A stretch of DNA of 64,000 nt from Paracoccaceae bacterium (GCA_020622085.1 JAHRYM010000002.1:271281-335280), one strand, 5' to 3'; positions 25,223-34,962 are shown, counted from the stretch's first letter. Translations and numbers: made by a program. Notes: generated by a model not told the origin, from the sequence alone.

Positions 25223-25654
25223 GTGGGTGCCGCCCCACCCTCGCCCCTTCGCTATCGGCCGCATCATTTCCTCTGTTCGCTGGGTTTCCAGGGGAAGGGA
25301 TATTCCGGCGCCTTCACGGAAAACATGGCCGGCATCGTGATGGGACGCCTGCGCACCCCTTCGGGCAAGGCCGAGGTGATCGAGGTCACCGACGCCACCG
25401 ACGACATCTGCGCTCCCTGCCCCAGGCGGCGCGGCACATCGTGCGACAGCCAGCCGAAGATCGACGCCCTGGACAGCGCCCATGCGCGCGCGCTCGGCCT
25501 TGTGCCCGGCCAAAGGCTCACCTGGGGCGAGGCACAGGACCGCATTCGCGCCCATGTCCCGCCGGGCAGCCTCAGCACGCTTTGTGCGGGCTGCGAATGG
25601 GAGGCCTACGGCATGTGCGAAGCCGCGCTTTCCCGGCTGCACGCCCAAGGCTGA
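25223..25654 (+). CDS. DUF1284 family cysteine-rich (putative Fe-S) protein
   Basis: 143 residues from GTG 25223, placed 4 bases after the purF stop and therefore probably coupled to it. The N-terminal RPHHFLCSLGFQGKGYS and the ENMAGIV block are diagnostic of DUF1284. Seven Cys residues (about 18, 63, 66, 74, 121, 124, 132) lie in CxxC-like pairs (DDICAPCPRRRGTSC; TLCAGCEW...MC), consistent with ferredoxin-like iron-sulfur binding. Biochemical role unknown. An internal ATG at 25325 would remove the first Cys and the family signature, so I prefer the GTG. Confidence 0.82.
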   Translation: MGAAPPSPLRYRPHHFLCSLGFQGKGYSGAFTENMAGIVMGRLRTPSGKAEVIEVTDATDDICAPCPRRRGTSCDSQPKIDALDSAHARALGLVPGQRLTWGEAQDRIRAHVPPGSLSTLCAGCEWEAYGMCEAALSRLHAQG

Positions 25655-25668
25655 CCTTTCCGCTTCTT

Positions 25669-25684
25669 CTTTGCCCAAATACTC
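25669..25684 (+). repeat. copy 2 of the dispersed intergenic motif (CTTTGCCCAAATACTC)
   Basis: Between the DUF1284 stop and the bioY terminator. The surrounding 20 bases (25664-25683) match the copy at 10155-10174 with one mismatch. Confidence 0.55.
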
Positions 25685-25715
25685 AAAAGAAAACGCCGCC
25701 CCGGCAGGGACGGCG
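25685..25715 (-). terminator. intrinsic terminator of bioY
   Basis: Read on the minus strand, GCCGTCCC (25714-25707) pairs with GGGGCGGC (25702-25695), one G-T pair included, over a four-base loop, followed by TTTTCTTTT (25693-25685). It lies 35 bases beyond the bioY stop codon and is followed directly by the dispersed motif. Confidence 0.8.
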
Positions 25716-25748
25716 CTTGTGTGTCCGCGTCGAACGTGACGCGAAGGC

Positions 25749-26306
25749 TCAGGCCTTGCGGCCGGCCAGCATCGCCCAGCCGCCGGTCACGACCAGCGCG
25801 GCCAGCACGGCCTTGACCACATCGCCCACAAGGAAGGGCAGCGCCCAGCCGCTCAGCAGCGTGTCCATCGGCACGCCCATGGTGATCGCTGGCCAGGCAA
25901 GGCCCGGCAGGTAAAGCGCGGCGGATGCCAGCAGCGCAACCAGCGTCGTCGGCACGAAGCCGCGGATACCGCGGTCGACGGCAAGGCCGGCGATCCAGGC
26001 CATGCCGACAAAGCCAAACAGGAAGCCGGCGGTCGGGCCGAACATCGCGGCACCGTTCGCGCCACCGGCAAAGACCGGCAGGCCCGCCGCACCTTCCGCC
26101 AGATAGGCGATCAGGGTTGCGGCCCCCATGCGGGCGCCGAGGGTCAGGCCGACCAGCAGCACGGCCAGCGTCTGCAGCGTCATCGGAACGGGGATCATCG
26201 GCACCTGAACCTGGGAAGCCGCGGCGATCAGCGCCGTGCCCCCCAGCACAAGGAACGCCTTCGACAGGATCGAAACGGACGGGAGAAGCGCCTTGGAAAG
26301 AGTCAT
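25749..26306 (-). CDS. bioY: biotin transporter BioY (ECF S component)
   Basis: 185-residue membrane protein with about six helices. Start at the ATG read from 26306; longer frames overlap the divergent SDR gene. Family features are VQVPMIPVPMTLQTLAVLLVG near residue 33, GARMGAATLIAYLAEGAAGLPVFAGG, the Gly-rich FGPTAGFLFGF, and PAITMGVPMDTLLSGWALPFL. BioY binds biotin and imports it either alone or with BioM/BioN; neither gene is adjacent. No BioR box or complete BirA box is seen upstream. Confidence 0.94.
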   Translation of the reverse strand: MTLSKALLPSVSILSKAFLVLGGTALIAAASQVQVPMIPVPMTLQTLAVLLVGLTLGARMGAATLIAYLAEGAAGLPVFAGGANGAAMFGPTAGFLFGFVGMAWIAGLAVDRGIRGFVPTTLVALLASAALYLPGLAWPAITMGVPMDTLLSGWALPFLVGDVVKAVLAALVVTGGWAMLAGRKA

Positions 26307-26409
26307 GCGCGGGAGCCTTTCGTGAAACAGGTGCCCGCATGTTGCTGCGACGCGCGTCGTTGTCAACCTCGCACTTGCGCAGACGCCCCCCGGATGCCAA
26401 AGGAAGGCC

Positions 26410-27111
26410 ATGACCCGGACAGACGACACCCCCGCCCGAACCCGCCCCGAAGGCCCTGCCCCGCAACGCCTCTGCCTGGTGACGGGCGCCTCGCGCGGCC
26501 TTGGCTTTGCGCTGGCGCGCGAACTGGGCGCGAACGGCTGGCATGTGCTGGCTGTGGCCCGCACCACCGGCGGGCTGGAGGAACTGGACGACGCGATCCA
26601 GCGCGCGGGCGGCAGCGCCACGCTGGCACCGCTCGACATCACCGACGATGGCGCCATGACGCATCTGGCGCAGTCGATCCATGACCGCTGGGGCGCGCTT
26701 GACCTTTGGGTTCATGCCGCGATCCATGCCGCGCCCCTGTCGCCCGCCGGCCATCTGGATCCGAAGGATTTCGACAGGTCGGTGGCCTGCAACCTTCGCG
26801 CCACGGCCGGACTGATCGTGCGTCTGGAAGGGCTGCTGCGGCGGGCCGAAGGGTCTGCGCTGTTTCTTGACGATCCGCGCGCCGGAGAACCGTTCTTCGG
26901 CGCCTATGGCGCGACCAAGGGGGCGCAGATCGCGCTTGCGCGCAGCTGGCAGGCCGAAAACGCCCGGATCGGCCCGCATGTGGCGATCGAGACACCCAAA
27001 CCCCTGCCCACCGCCACCCGCGCCCGCTTCTTTCCGGGCGAGGACCGTGAAAATCTGGTCGATGTCAGGGCCGAGGCCCGTCGTATCCTGACCGCACGGG
27101 GCCTGATCTGA
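26410..27111 (+). CDS. short-chain dehydrogenase/reductase-like protein, atypical active site
   Basis: 233 residues with an SDR Rossmann fold: VTGASRGLGFALAREL (cofactor-binding TGxxxGxG) near residue 20, LDITDDGAM, and YGATK as the catalytic YxxxK. The Ser normally about 13 residues before the Tyr is replaced: that stretch reads LFLDDPRAGEPFFGAYGATK, with Asp/Leu at the position. The NAG motif after strand 4 is VHAAIHA. The C-terminal substrate part is short. It may still reduce a substrate by an altered mechanism or serve a binding role. Divergent from bioY. Family clear, activity uncertain. Confidence 0.8.
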   Translation: MTRTDDTPARTRPEGPAPQRLCLVTGASRGLGFALARELGANGWHVLAVARTTGGLEELDDAIQRAGGSATLAPLDITDDGAMTHLAQSIHDRWGALDLWVHAAIHAAPLSPAGHLDPKDFDRSVACNLRATAGLIVRLEGLLRRAEGSALFLDDPRAGEPFFGAYGATKGAQIALARSWQAENARIGPHVAIETPKPLPTATRARFFPGEDRENLVDVRAEARRILTARGLI

Positions 27112-27189
27112 TACAGCGGCGGTGCTGCGCGCTTTACGCCCCGGAACGGGTGGTCTAATCAGATCACGACAACGCTTGCAGGGGCCGTC

Positions 27190-27969
27190 ATGCGCATCCT
27201 CATCACCAATGACGACGGCATCAATGCCGAAGGGCTGAAGACGCTAGAGGCGATCGCAGCCGAACTTGCCGGGCCTTCGGGCGAAGTCTGGACGGTGGCG
27301 CCCGCCTTCGAACAATCCGGCGTCGGTCACTGCATCAGCTATACCCACCCCACGATGATCGCGGAACTGGCTCCGCGTCGCTGGGCGGCCGAAGGCAGCC
27401 CGTCGGATTGTGTCATGGCGGGACTGCACGACATCATGCCAAGCCTGCCCGACCTGATCCTGTCGGGCGTGAACCGGGGCAACAACGCGGGCGAAAACGC
27501 CGTCTATTCGGGCACGCTGGGCGGCGCGATGGAAGGTGCGCTGCAACGTGTGCCATCGGTCGCGCTGTCGCAGTTCTTCGGCCCCGGCAATTCGACGCTG
27601 GCCGATCCCTTCGAGGCGGCGGCCAGACATGGCGCGGCGGTCGTGAAGGCGCTGCTTGATCGCGGTCTCTGGGGCGGCGACGGCTATCACGTCTTCTACA
27701 ACATCAATTTTCCGGCGCGCCCTGCAGCCGAGGTCAAGGGCATCCGGGTGGTGCGGCAGGGCCTGCGCCCCGATGGCTTCAAGGTCGAGGCGCAGGACAG
27801 CCCATCGGGCCGCCGCTTCCTTTGGGTGCGTGGCGTGGCGCAGGCCGTCGATACCGGCCCCGGCACCGACGTCAGCGCCAACCTGGCGGGCTATGTCTCG
27901 GTCACGCCGATGCGCGCCGATCTGACGGCACATGACCTGATGGCCGATCTCGAGGACCGGCTGGCATGA
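27190..27969 (+). CDS. surE: 5'/3'-nucleotidase SurE
   Basis: Metal-dependent nucleoside monophosphate phosphatase of stationary-phase survival. 259 residues. The metal site is the N-terminal [14 protein letters not shown] (D8, D9), with Ser in [10 protein letters not shown] and Asn in [22 protein letters not shown] (conserved core SGVNRGNN). The ATG follows AGGGGCC. The stop overlaps the pcm start by 4 bases. Confidence 0.96.
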   Translation: MRILITNDDGINAEGLKTLEAIAAELAGPSGEVWTVAPAFEQSGVGHCISYTHPTMIAELAPRRWAAEGSPSDCVMAGLHDIMPSLPDLILSGVNRGNNAGENAVYSGTLGGAMEGALQRVPSVALSQFFGPGNSTLADPFEAAARHGAAVVKALLDRGLWGGDGYHVFYNINFPARPAAEVKGIRVVRQGLRPDGFKVEAQDSPSGRRFLWVRGVAQAVDTGPGTDVSANLAGYVSVTPMRADLTAHDLMADLEDRLA

Positions 27970-28607
27970 GCAATCTGGCCGAGCGGAAGATGCGTTTTTT
28001 CTATGCGCTCCGCTCGAACGGCGTGACCGACCCGCGCGTGCTTGCAGCGATGGAGGCGGTGGACCGCGGCCTTTTCGTCAAGGGCGTCTTCGCCGAACGC
28101 GCCTATGACGACACGCCGCTTCCCATCGCCTGCGGCCAGACGATCAGCCAACCCTCGGTCGTCGGGTTGATGACGCAGGCGCTGAACGTGTCGCCACGCG
28201 ACAAGGTGCTCGAGGTGGGGACCGGGTCGGGCTATCAGGCGGCGATCCTGTCACATCTGGCACGGCGGGTCTACACGATCGACCGCTACCGGCGGTTGGT
28301 GCGCGAAGCCGAGGCGGTCTTTGCTGCGCTCGACCTGACCAACATCACCGCCATTGTCGGCGATGGCAGCTTTGGCCTGCCCGAACAGGCGCCCTTCGAC
28401 CGCATCATCATCACCGCTGCGGCCGAGGATCCGCCCGGCCCCCTATTGGCGCAGTTGCGGATCGGCGGTATCATGGTGGTGCCGGTCGGTCAGTCCGATG
28501 CGGTGCAGAGCCTGATCAAGGTGACACGCGGCCCCGAGGGCTATGATTACGAGGAGTTGCGGCCCGTTCGCTTTGTGCCGCTGGTCGAGGGTTTGGGGCG
28601 GGACTGA
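27966..28607 (+). CDS. pcm: protein-L-isoaspartate O-methyltransferase
   Basis: Repairs isoaspartyl residues in aged proteins using SAM. 213 residues. SAM-binding motif [19 protein letters not shown] near residue 80 is the PCMT signature, followed by [32 protein letters not shown] and GIMVVPVG. N-terminal [16 protein letters not shown] matches the substrate loop. Coupled to surE by ATGA. The surE-pcm-nlpD order is the same as in enterobacteria. Confidence 0.96.
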   Translation: MSNLAERKMRFFYALRSNGVTDPRVLAAMEAVDRGLFVKGVFAERAYDDTPLPIACGQTISQPSVVGLMTQALNVSPRDKVLEVGTGSGYQAAILSHLARRVYTIDRYRRLVREAEAVFAALDLTNITAIVGDGSFGLPEQAPFDRIIITAAAEDPPGPLLAQLRIGGIMVVPVGQSDAVQSLIKVTRGPEGYDYEELRPVRFVPLVEGLGRD

Positions 28608-28681
28608 CACAGGCAGGGCAGGCCCCGCAAGAATGCACAGAAAGGGTCCGGTCGAAACGGACCTGTCAACGAGGATAGAGC

Positions 28682-29899
28682 ATGCCGATTTTCCGCGACG
28701 TGACTGCCCCGCGCCTGCGCCTTGCGCTTCTGGGGACCAGCCTTCTGGCGCTTGTCGCCTGCACCGAGGCCGGCAGCTTCGACGAAGACTTCCGCCGTTT
28801 CGGCAAGGGCAATGTGCTGGATACCTCCGATGCCGCGCTCGGCGCCACGAAGGAACGTCCCGGCCCCGATGACCGCGGCATCATCACCTATTCCAACTAT
28901 CAGGTCGCGGTGGCACGGCAGGGCGACACGGTTGAAAGCATCGCCGCGCGCACCGGCATCCCGGCGCAGGAACTGGCCAGCTACAACGCGATTGCCCTCA
29001 ACACGCCACTGCGCAAGGGCGAGGTCGTGGCGCTGCCCCGGCAGGTGGCCGCAGCCCCGGCCATCGGCTCGATTTCCGCGGGTCCGATCGGGGGCGGGGT
29101 CAGCGCCTCGGGCGGGCAGATCGACGTGACAACGCTGGCCTCGGGCGCAATCGACCGTGCGGCGGGCACACAGCCATCGGGCCAGCTCGCCGCTCCGGTC
29201 GGTGCCATGCCGGCCGCAGGAGAACCCGTGCGCCACAAGGTCTTGCGCGGCGAAACCGCCTATACGATCGCGCGGCTTTACAACGTCAATGTCCGGTCGC
29301 TGGCCGACTGGAACGGGCTGGGGTCCGACCTTGCCGTGCGCGAGGGCCAGATCCTGATGATCCCGGTGCCTGCGGGTAACGTGGCGACGGCCGCAGCCCA
29401 GCCTGCCGTGGTCAACGCGCCGGGCACGCAATCGGCCACACCGGTCCCGCCTTCGGCCGCCAAGCCGCTTCCAGCAGAAAAGACCAAGCCCGCCGCCCAG
29501 AAGGAATCCACCCCCAAGGTGGACGTGGGCAAGACCACTGCGGCAAGTTCCGCACGTCTTGCCTATCCGGTGCAGGGCAAGATCATCCGCGAATACAAGA
29601 AGGGCAAGAACGAGGGGCTGGACATCGGCGCCAGCGCCGGCGCCTCGGTCAAGGCTGCGGCCGATGGCACCGTGGCCGCGATCACCAAGGATACCGGGCA
29701 GATCCCGATCCTGGTGCTGCGTCACGCGAACGGCCTCTTGACGGTCTATGCCAACGTCGACGCCATCGCGGTGGAAAAGGGCGCCAAGGTTTCGCGCGGG
29801 CAGACCATCGCCAAGGTCCGGGCGGGCGATCCGGCCTTCCTGCACTTCGAGGTCCGCCAGGGCCTGAACAGCGTCGATCCGGTGCCCTACCTGCAGTAA
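28682..29899 (+). CDS. nlpD: NlpD-like LysM/M23 lipoprotein (amidase activator type)
   Basis: 405 residues. Lipoprotein signal LLALVAC with Cys 27. Two LysM-type repeats: VAVARQGDTVESIAARTGI around residue 80 and HKVLRGETAYTIARLYNV around 185. A low-complexity Ala/Pro/Lys linker precedes a C-terminal LytM/M23 domain (AYPVQGKIIREYKKGKNEGLD onward). The zinc ligands are degenerate: EGLDIGAS lacks the His of catalytic M23 and LTVYANVD has Asn for the second His; only LHFEVR remains. NlpD/EnvC-type proteins lost catalysis in this way and activate AmiC-like amidases at division, the likely role here. Confidence 0.88.
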   Translation: MPIFRDVTAPRLRLALLGTSLLALVACTEAGSFDEDFRRFGKGNVLDTSDAALGATKERPGPDDRGIITYSNYQVAVARQGDTVESIAARTGIPAQELASYNAIALNTPLRKGEVVALPRQVAAAPAIGSISAGPIGGGVSASGGQIDVTTLASGAIDRAAGTQPSGQLAAPVGAMPAAGEPVRHKVLRGETAYTIARLYNVNVRSLADWNGLGSDLAVREGQILMIPVPAGNVATAAAQPAVVNAPGTQSATPVPPSAAKPLPAEKTKPAAQKESTPKVDVGKTTAASSARLAYPVQGKIIREYKKGKNEGLDIGASAGASVKAAADGTVAAITKDTGQIPILVLRHANGLLTVYANVDAIAVEKGAKVSRGQTIAKVRAGDPAFLHFEVRQGLNSVDPVPYLQ

Positions 29900-29919
29900 C
29901 GACCGGGGCAGGAAACCAG

Positions 29920-29947
29920 AAGGCCAGGCAAAACACCCGGCCTTTTT
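29920..29947 (+). terminator. intrinsic terminator after nlpD
   Basis: AAGGCCAGG (29920-29928) pairs with CCCGGCCTT (29936-29944) with one A-C mismatch, followed by a five-T run (29943-29947). It sits between the convergent nlpD and glcB genes; the minus strand has no T-run, so it mainly serves nlpD. Confidence 0.8.
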
Positions 29948-29960
29948 CATTCGCCCTGGT

Positions 29961-32120
29961 TCAGCCCGGTTCGCCATGCGCCTTTTTCTGGGCGCGGCGC
30001 TGGTGCAGCACGGGTTCGGTATATCCCGAGGGCTGGAAGCGCCCGAGGAAGATCAGGTCGCAAACCGCCTGGAAGGCATAGCCGTCGAAATCGGGGGCCA
30101 TCGGGCAATAATCCGGATCACCGGCGTTCTGTCGGTCGACGACTTCGGCCATCCGGCGCAGCGCGTCCATCACCTGCGCCTCGGAAACCACGGCGTGATG
30201 CAGCCAGTTCGCCACATGCTGCGCCGAGATGCGGCAGGTTGCACGGTCTTCCATCAGGCCCACGTCGTTGATGTCGGGCACCTTGGAACAGCCCACGCCC
30301 TGATCCACCCAGCGCACGACATAGCCCAGGATGCCCTGCACGTTGTTTTCCACCTCGCGCATGATCTGCGCATCGCTCCAGTTGCGGTAATTCGCCAGCG
30401 GAATATCCAGAAGCGTGTCGACATAGGCCCGCCGCCCGCCCGCCGCCAGTTTCTTCTGCACGGCGAAGACGTCGATCCTGTGGTAGTGCAACGCGTGCAG
30501 CGTCGCCGCCGTGGGGCTGGGCACCCAGGCGGTGTTGGCGCCCGCCTTCGGATGGTCGATCTTCTGTTCCAGCATCGCCGCCATCATGTCGGGCATCGCC
30601 CACATGCCCTTGCCGATCTGGGCCCGGCCCGACAGGCCGCATTCCAGACCGATATCGACGTTCTGGTTCTCATAACCGGTGATCCAGGCCTTGCGCTTGA
30701 TGAAATCCTTGCGGCTGAAGGGCCCCGCTTCCATCGAGGTGTGGATCTCGTCCCCGGTCCGGTCAAGAAATCCGGTGTTGATGAACGCCACGCGGTGGCG
30801 CGCTGCGCGGATGCATTCCTTGAGGTTGACCGAGGTGCGCCGCTCCTCATCCATGATGCCAAGCTTCACGGTGTATTCGGGCAGGCCCAGGATTTTTTCC
30901 ACGCGTCCGAAGACATCGTTGGCGAAGGCCACTTCCTCGGGTCCGTGCATCTTGGGCTTCACGACATAGACAGACCCTATCACCGAATTGCGCGGTCCCT
31001 CGGATCGGCGCAGGTCATGGACGGCGATGGCCACCGTCGCCAGGGCATCCATCAGTCCCTCGAACACCTCGTTGCCGTCCTTGTCGAGGATCGCGGGCGT
31101 GGTCATCAGATGGCCCACATTGCGCACCCACATGAGCGCACGCCCCTTGACCACAAGGGGCCCGCCGTGCGGCGCGGTGTAAAGCCGGTCGGGGTTCAGG
31201 CGGCGGGTCACCTTTCGCCCGCCCTTGTCGAGATCGGCGGCAAGCCCGCCGCTCATCAGGCCCAGCCAGTTGGAATAGGCCTGCACCTTGTCTTCGGCAT
31301 CGACGCAGGCGACCGAATCCTCGCAGTCCATGATCGCCGAGATGGCGCTTTCGATCACCACATCGGCCAGGCAGGCCTGATCGCGGCTGCCAATGAGATG
31401 CGCGCGGTCAAAGACCAGTTCGACATGCAGCCCGTGATTGCGCAGCAAGACAGAATCGGGCGCCTTGGGGTTACCGCAGTAGCCGGCGAATTTCTCGGGG
31501 CTGACCAGCGGCAGGTCATCGACCATGAGCGCCCCGTCCTTGACGTAGTAGCGGCGCACATCGGCATGACTTGCGCCCTGGATCGGAAAGGCCTCGTCCA
31601 GGAACACCCGCGCCCGCGCCACGACCCTCGCGCCCCGGCCGCGATCATAGCCCCCGGCTGGCGCCGGGCTGCCCATCGCATCGGTGCCGTAAAGACAGTC
31701 GTAAAGACTTCCCCAGCGGGCATTGGCGGCATTCAGGACATAGCGGGCATTGGTGATCGGCACGACAAGCTGCGGCCCCGGAACGCTGGCGATCTCGGGG
31801 TCGACATTGGCGGTGTCGATGCTGAAATCCGGCCCCTCGGGCAAAAGATAGCCGATTTCTTCAAGGAACGCGCGATAGGCGGCATGGTCATGCGGCTTGT
31901 CGCGGTGTTCCACATGCCAGGCGTCGATCCGTTCCTGCAGCAATTCGCGCTTGTGCAGAAGGTCGCGGTTTCGCGGGCCGAAGTCCTGCACCAGACCTGC
32001 CATGCCCTGCCAGAACACCTGCGGGTCGATGCCGGTGCCGGGAAGCGCTTCGTGTTCGATGAAGGCGGCCAGTTGACTGGCAACGCCCAGGCCGGCCCGT
32101 GTGACTCTGTCAACCTTCAT
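29961..32120 (-). CDS. glcB: malate synthase G
   Basis: Condenses glyoxylate and acetyl-CoA to malate. About 719 residues from the ATG read from 32120, which has GGGGA just upstream; an in-frame ATG at 32132 would add four residues but lacks an SD. The size and the sequences are those of the single-chain G isoform: [67 protein letters not shown] (acidic metal site), [29 protein letters not shown] (Glu/Arg active-site loop) and [24 protein letters not shown]. No aceA lies in the window. A 12-base palindrome overlaps its promoter region. Confidence 0.97.
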   Translation of the reverse strand: MKVDRVTRAGLGVASQLAAFIEHEALPGTGIDPQVFWQGMAGLVQDFGPRNRDLLHKRELLQERIDAWHVEHRDKPHDHAAYRAFLEEIGYLLPEGPDFSIDTANVDPEIASVPGPQLVVPITNARYVLNAANARWGSLYDCLYGTDAMGSPAPAGGYDRGRGARVVARARVFLDEAFPIQGASHADVRRYYVKDGALMVDDLPLVSPEKFAGYCGNPKAPDSVLLRNHGLHVELVFDRAHLIGSRDQACLADVVIESAISAIMDCEDSVACVDAEDKVQAYSNWLGLMSGGLAADLDKGGRKVTRRLNPDRLYTAPHGGPLVVKGRALMWVRNVGHLMTTPAILDKDGNEVFEGLMDALATVAIAVHDLRRSEGPRNSVIGSVYVVKPKMHGPEEVAFANDVFGRVEKILGLPEYTVKLGIMDEERRTSVNLKECIRAARHRVAFINTGFLDRTGDEIHTSMEAGPFSRKDFIKRKAWITGYENQNVDIGLECGLSGRAQIGKGMWAMPDMMAAMLEQKIDHPKAGANTAWVPSPTAATLHALHYHRIDVFAVQKKLAAGGRRAYVDTLLDIPLANYRNWSDAQIMREVENNVQGILGYVVRWVDQGVGCSKVPDINDVGLMEDRATCRISAQHVANWLHHAVVSEAQVMDALRRMAEVVDRQNAGDPDYCPMAPDFDGYAFQAVCDLIFLGRFQPSGYTEPVLHQRRAQKKAHGEPG

Positions 32121-32148
32121 GCTGTTCCCCATTCACGGCGGAAAATGT

Positions 32149-32160
32149 ATACCAAGGTAT
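32149..32160. promoter_or_regulatory. candidate operator in the glcB-pepN divergent region
   Basis: ATACC-AA-GGTAT is a perfect 5-bp inverted repeat with a two-base centre, 28 bases upstream of the chosen glcB start. It overlaps a TATACA hexamer that could be the glcB -10. Palindromes of the TTGGTATACCAA class are typical GntR-family operators; a repressor blocking glcB is inferred. No GntR gene is nearby. Confidence 0.4.
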
Positions 32161-32357
32161 TCCGACAGGACGCTAGGCTCTCAGCCCTCGGCTGGCAACA
32201 CCGGTCATGCCGCGATTACCCTGCCCTGTCGAAATCACCTTAGAGGATATGCGAAAGATCGCCGCCTGTCGCCGCCCGCCATGGTGCGGTGTTGCGGTTG
32301 AACCCGCCCCGCCCGCCGCCTAACCTCTGCCCGATCCCTTCCGGCAGGAGACAAGCC

Positions 32358-34949
32358 ATGGCCGAAGCCGCCACCCCAGAACCAACACTTCTGTCGCAAT
32401 ATGCGCCCTATCCCTTCCGGCTGGACAAGGCCGAACTGGAATTCACGCTCCGGCCCCGGGCGACCCGTGTCATTGCGCGGCTGCATTTCCAGCCGAACCT
32501 TGATCGCCCCGGCCGCCACGACCTGCGGCTTGATGGCGAAGGGCTGCGCCTCGTGGTGGCCAAGGTGGATGGCGTGGCGCTTCCGGCACAGGATTTCCGG
32601 CTGGACGAGACCGGCCTGACGGTTCCGGCCGCACGCCTGCCCGAAGGCGCCTTCCTCTGGGAAGCCGAGGTCGAGATCGACCCGGAGGCGAACACGACGC
32701 TCGAAGGGCTCTACATGTCTAACGGCATGTATTGCACCCAGTGCGAGGCCGAGGGTTTTCGCCACATCACCTATTACCCCGACCGCCCCGATGTGATGGC
32801 GCGGTTCCGCGTCACCATCCATTCCGGTCTGCCGGTGCTCTTGTCGAACGGCAATCCGGTCGAGGCGCGGCCCGGTTACGCGCGTTGGGATGATCCCTGG
32901 CCGAAGCCCGCCTATCTGTTCGCACTGGTCGCTGGCGAATTGCAGGCGCTGCGCGACCACTTCACCACCGCTTCGGGGCGCAAGGTGGATCTGGCGATCT
33001 GGGTCCGGCCGGGCGACCTTGACCGCTGCGGCTTTGCGATGGGGGCGCTGAAACGCTCCATGGCCTGGGATGAACGGGTCTACGGGCGCGAATACGATCT
33101 GGACGTGTTCAATATCGTCGCCGTCGATGACTTCAACATGGGCGCGATGGAGAACAAGGGGCTGAACATCTTCAACTCCAAGCTGGTGCTGGCCAGCCCG
33201 GAAACCGCGACCGACAGCGATTTCGAACGGATCGAGGCGGTGATCGCGCATGAATATTTCCACAACTGGACCGGCAACCGCATCACCTGCCGCGACTGGT
33301 TCCAGCTTTGCCTGAAGGAAGGGTTGACGGTCTTCCGCGATCAGCAGTTCACCGCGGACATGCGCTCGGCCCCGGTCAAGCGCATTGATGACGTGCTGAC
33401 GCTGCGCGCCGCGCAGTTCCGCGAGGATCAGGGGCCGCTCGCGCATCCGGTGCGGCCGGAAAGCTATGTGGAAATCAACAACTTCTACACCGCGACGGTC
33501 TACGAAAAGGGCGCCGAGGTGATCGGGATGCTCAAGCGCCTTGTGGGGGATGACGGCTATGCCCGCGCGCTGGATCTGTATTTCGACCGCCATGATGGCG
33601 ACGCCGCCACCATCGAGGATTGGCTGAAGGTCTTCGAAGACGCGACGGGCCGGAACCTGACGCAGTTCAAGCGCTGGTATGCCGATGCGGGAACCCCGCG
33701 CCTTCATGTATCCGAGGCCTGGGCGCCTGCAATCGGCAGCAGCGCGGGCGGCACCTATACGCTGACCTTCATCCAGAAAACCCCGCCCACCCCCGGCCAG
33801 CCGGTGAAGGCGCCGCGGGTGATTCCCATCGCGGTCGGGCTTCTGAACCCCAACGGGGACGAGGTGGTGCCGACGCAGGTGCTGGAAATGACCGAGGCCA
33901 CGCAAAGCTTCCGTTTCGAGGGTCTGGCGGCGCGGCCGATCCCTTCCATCCTGCGCGGTTTTTCGGCGCCGGTTGAGCTGGACCGCCAGATTTCGGTCAA
34001 GGAACGCAGCTTCCTTCTTGCCCATGACACCGATCCCTTCAACCGCTGGGAAGCGGGGCGGTCGCTGGCCAAGGATGTGATGGTTCGGATGACGGTGGGC
34101 GAAGCGCCGGGATCAGGCTATCTGGAGGCCATTGGCCGGGTGCTGGCGGATGAGGGCCTTGATCCGGCGTTCCGGGCGCTTTGTCTGCGCCTGCCATCCG
34201 AAGACGACATCGCGCAGACGATCCACGATCTGGGCCGGGTGCCGGACCCGCAGGCGATCTGGCAGGCGCGGCGTGATCTGAAGGACGCCCTTGCAAAACG
34301 GCTGGCCGGGCCGCTGGACCGCGTTTACCGCTCAATGAAGGTCGATGGCCCCTTCACGCCGGACGCCGCCGATGCAGGCCGCCGGGCGTTGCGCATCGCC
34401 TGCCTGTCGCTACTGGCGGCCGAGGATCAGGGCCTACGCGCGGCCGGGTTGTTCGCCACCACCGACAACATGACCGAAAGCATCGCGGCGCTGGCCACGC
34501 TTCTGGACTGCGGGAGGGGTGCGGCAGAGCTTCGGGCCTTCCACGACCGCTGGCAGGGCAACCGGCTGGTGATCGACAAGTGGTTCGCCGCCCAGACCCA
34601 CCACGCGATGCCCGACAGGGCGGCAGAGGTGGCGGCAGGGCTGGCGGCGCATCCCGATTTCGACTGGAAGAACCCGAACCGCTTCCGCGCGCTTCTGGGG
34701 GGACTTGCCGGCAACCACGCCGGGTTTCACCAGGCTTCGGGCGCGGGCTATCGGTTCTACGCCGACTGGTTGATGAAGCTTGATCCGGTGAACCCGCAGA
34801 CGGCGGCGCGGCTGACGCAGCCCTTCCAGAACTGGCGGCGCTTCGATGCCGACCGACAGGCGCTCATGCTGGGGGAATTGAAGCGCATCCTGGCGCTGCC
34901 GGGCCTGTCGAAAAACACGGGCGAAATGGCCCGCCGGCTGATCGGCTGA
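32358..34949 (+). CDS. pepN: aminopeptidase N (M1 family)
   Basis: Zinc aminopeptidase of cytosolic peptide breakdown, 863 residues from ATG 32358, preceded by AGGAG. The exopeptidase motif GAMEN is at 262-266, zinc ligands are H298 and H302 in HEYFH with catalytic E299 and third ligand E321. These positions fall within one residue of those in E. coli PepN, showing full-length colinearity. The C-terminal helical domain ends with PFQNWRRFDADRQALMLGEL. Stands alone, divergent from glcB, convergent with the SLT lipoprotein. Confidence 0.97.
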   Translation: MAEAATPEPTLLSQYAPYPFRLDKAELEFTLRPRATRVIARLHFQPNLDRPGRHDLRLDGEGLRLVVAKVDGVALPAQDFRLDETGLTVPAARLPEGAFLWEAEVEIDPEANTTLEGLYMSNGMYCTQCEAEGFRHITYYPDRPDVMARFRVTIHSGLPVLLSNGNPVEARPGYARWDDPWPKPAYLFALVAGELQALRDHFTTASGRKVDLAIWVRPGDLDRCGFAMGALKRSMAWDERVYGREYDLDVFNIVAVDDFNMGAMENKGLNIFNSKLVLASPETATDSDFERIEAVIAHEYFHNWTGNRITCRDWFQLCLKEGLTVFRDQQFTADMRSAPVKRIDDVLTLRAAQFREDQGPLAHPVRPESYVEINNFYTATVYEKGAEVIGMLKRLVGDDGYARALDLYFDRHDGDAATIEDWLKVFEDATGRNLTQFKRWYADAGTPRLHVSEAWAPAIGSSAGGTYTLTFIQKTPPTPGQPVKAPRVIPIAVGLLNPNGDEVVPTQVLEMTEATQSFRFEGLAARPIPSILRGFSAPVELDRQISVKERSFLLAHDTDPFNRWEAGRSLAKDVMVRMTVGEAPGSGYLEAIGRVLADEGLDPAFRALCLRLPSEDDIAQTIHDLGRVPDPQAIWQARRDLKDALAKRLAGPLDRVYRSMKVDGPFTPDAADAGRRALRIACLSLLAAEDQGLRAAGLFATTDNMTESIAALATLLDCGRGAAELRAFHDRWQGNRLVIDKWFAAQTHHAMPDRAAEVAAGLAAHPDFDWKNPNRFRALLGGLAGNHAGFHQASGAGYRFYADWLMKLDPVNPQTAARLTQPFQNWRRFDADRQALMLGELKRILALPGLSKNTGEMARRLIG

Positions 34950-34962
34950 GGCGGATATGAAT

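Noticed and set aside
26360-26368. TTGTCAACC upstream of bioY, resembling a BirA half-site
   Set aside because: The inverted second half at the expected distance is missing and no BioR box is seen; treated as chance.
29976-32243. 755-codon plus-strand open frame opposite glcB
   Set aside because: Antisense shadow of glcB with no recognisable motifs; the minus-strand product is an unmistakable malate synthase.
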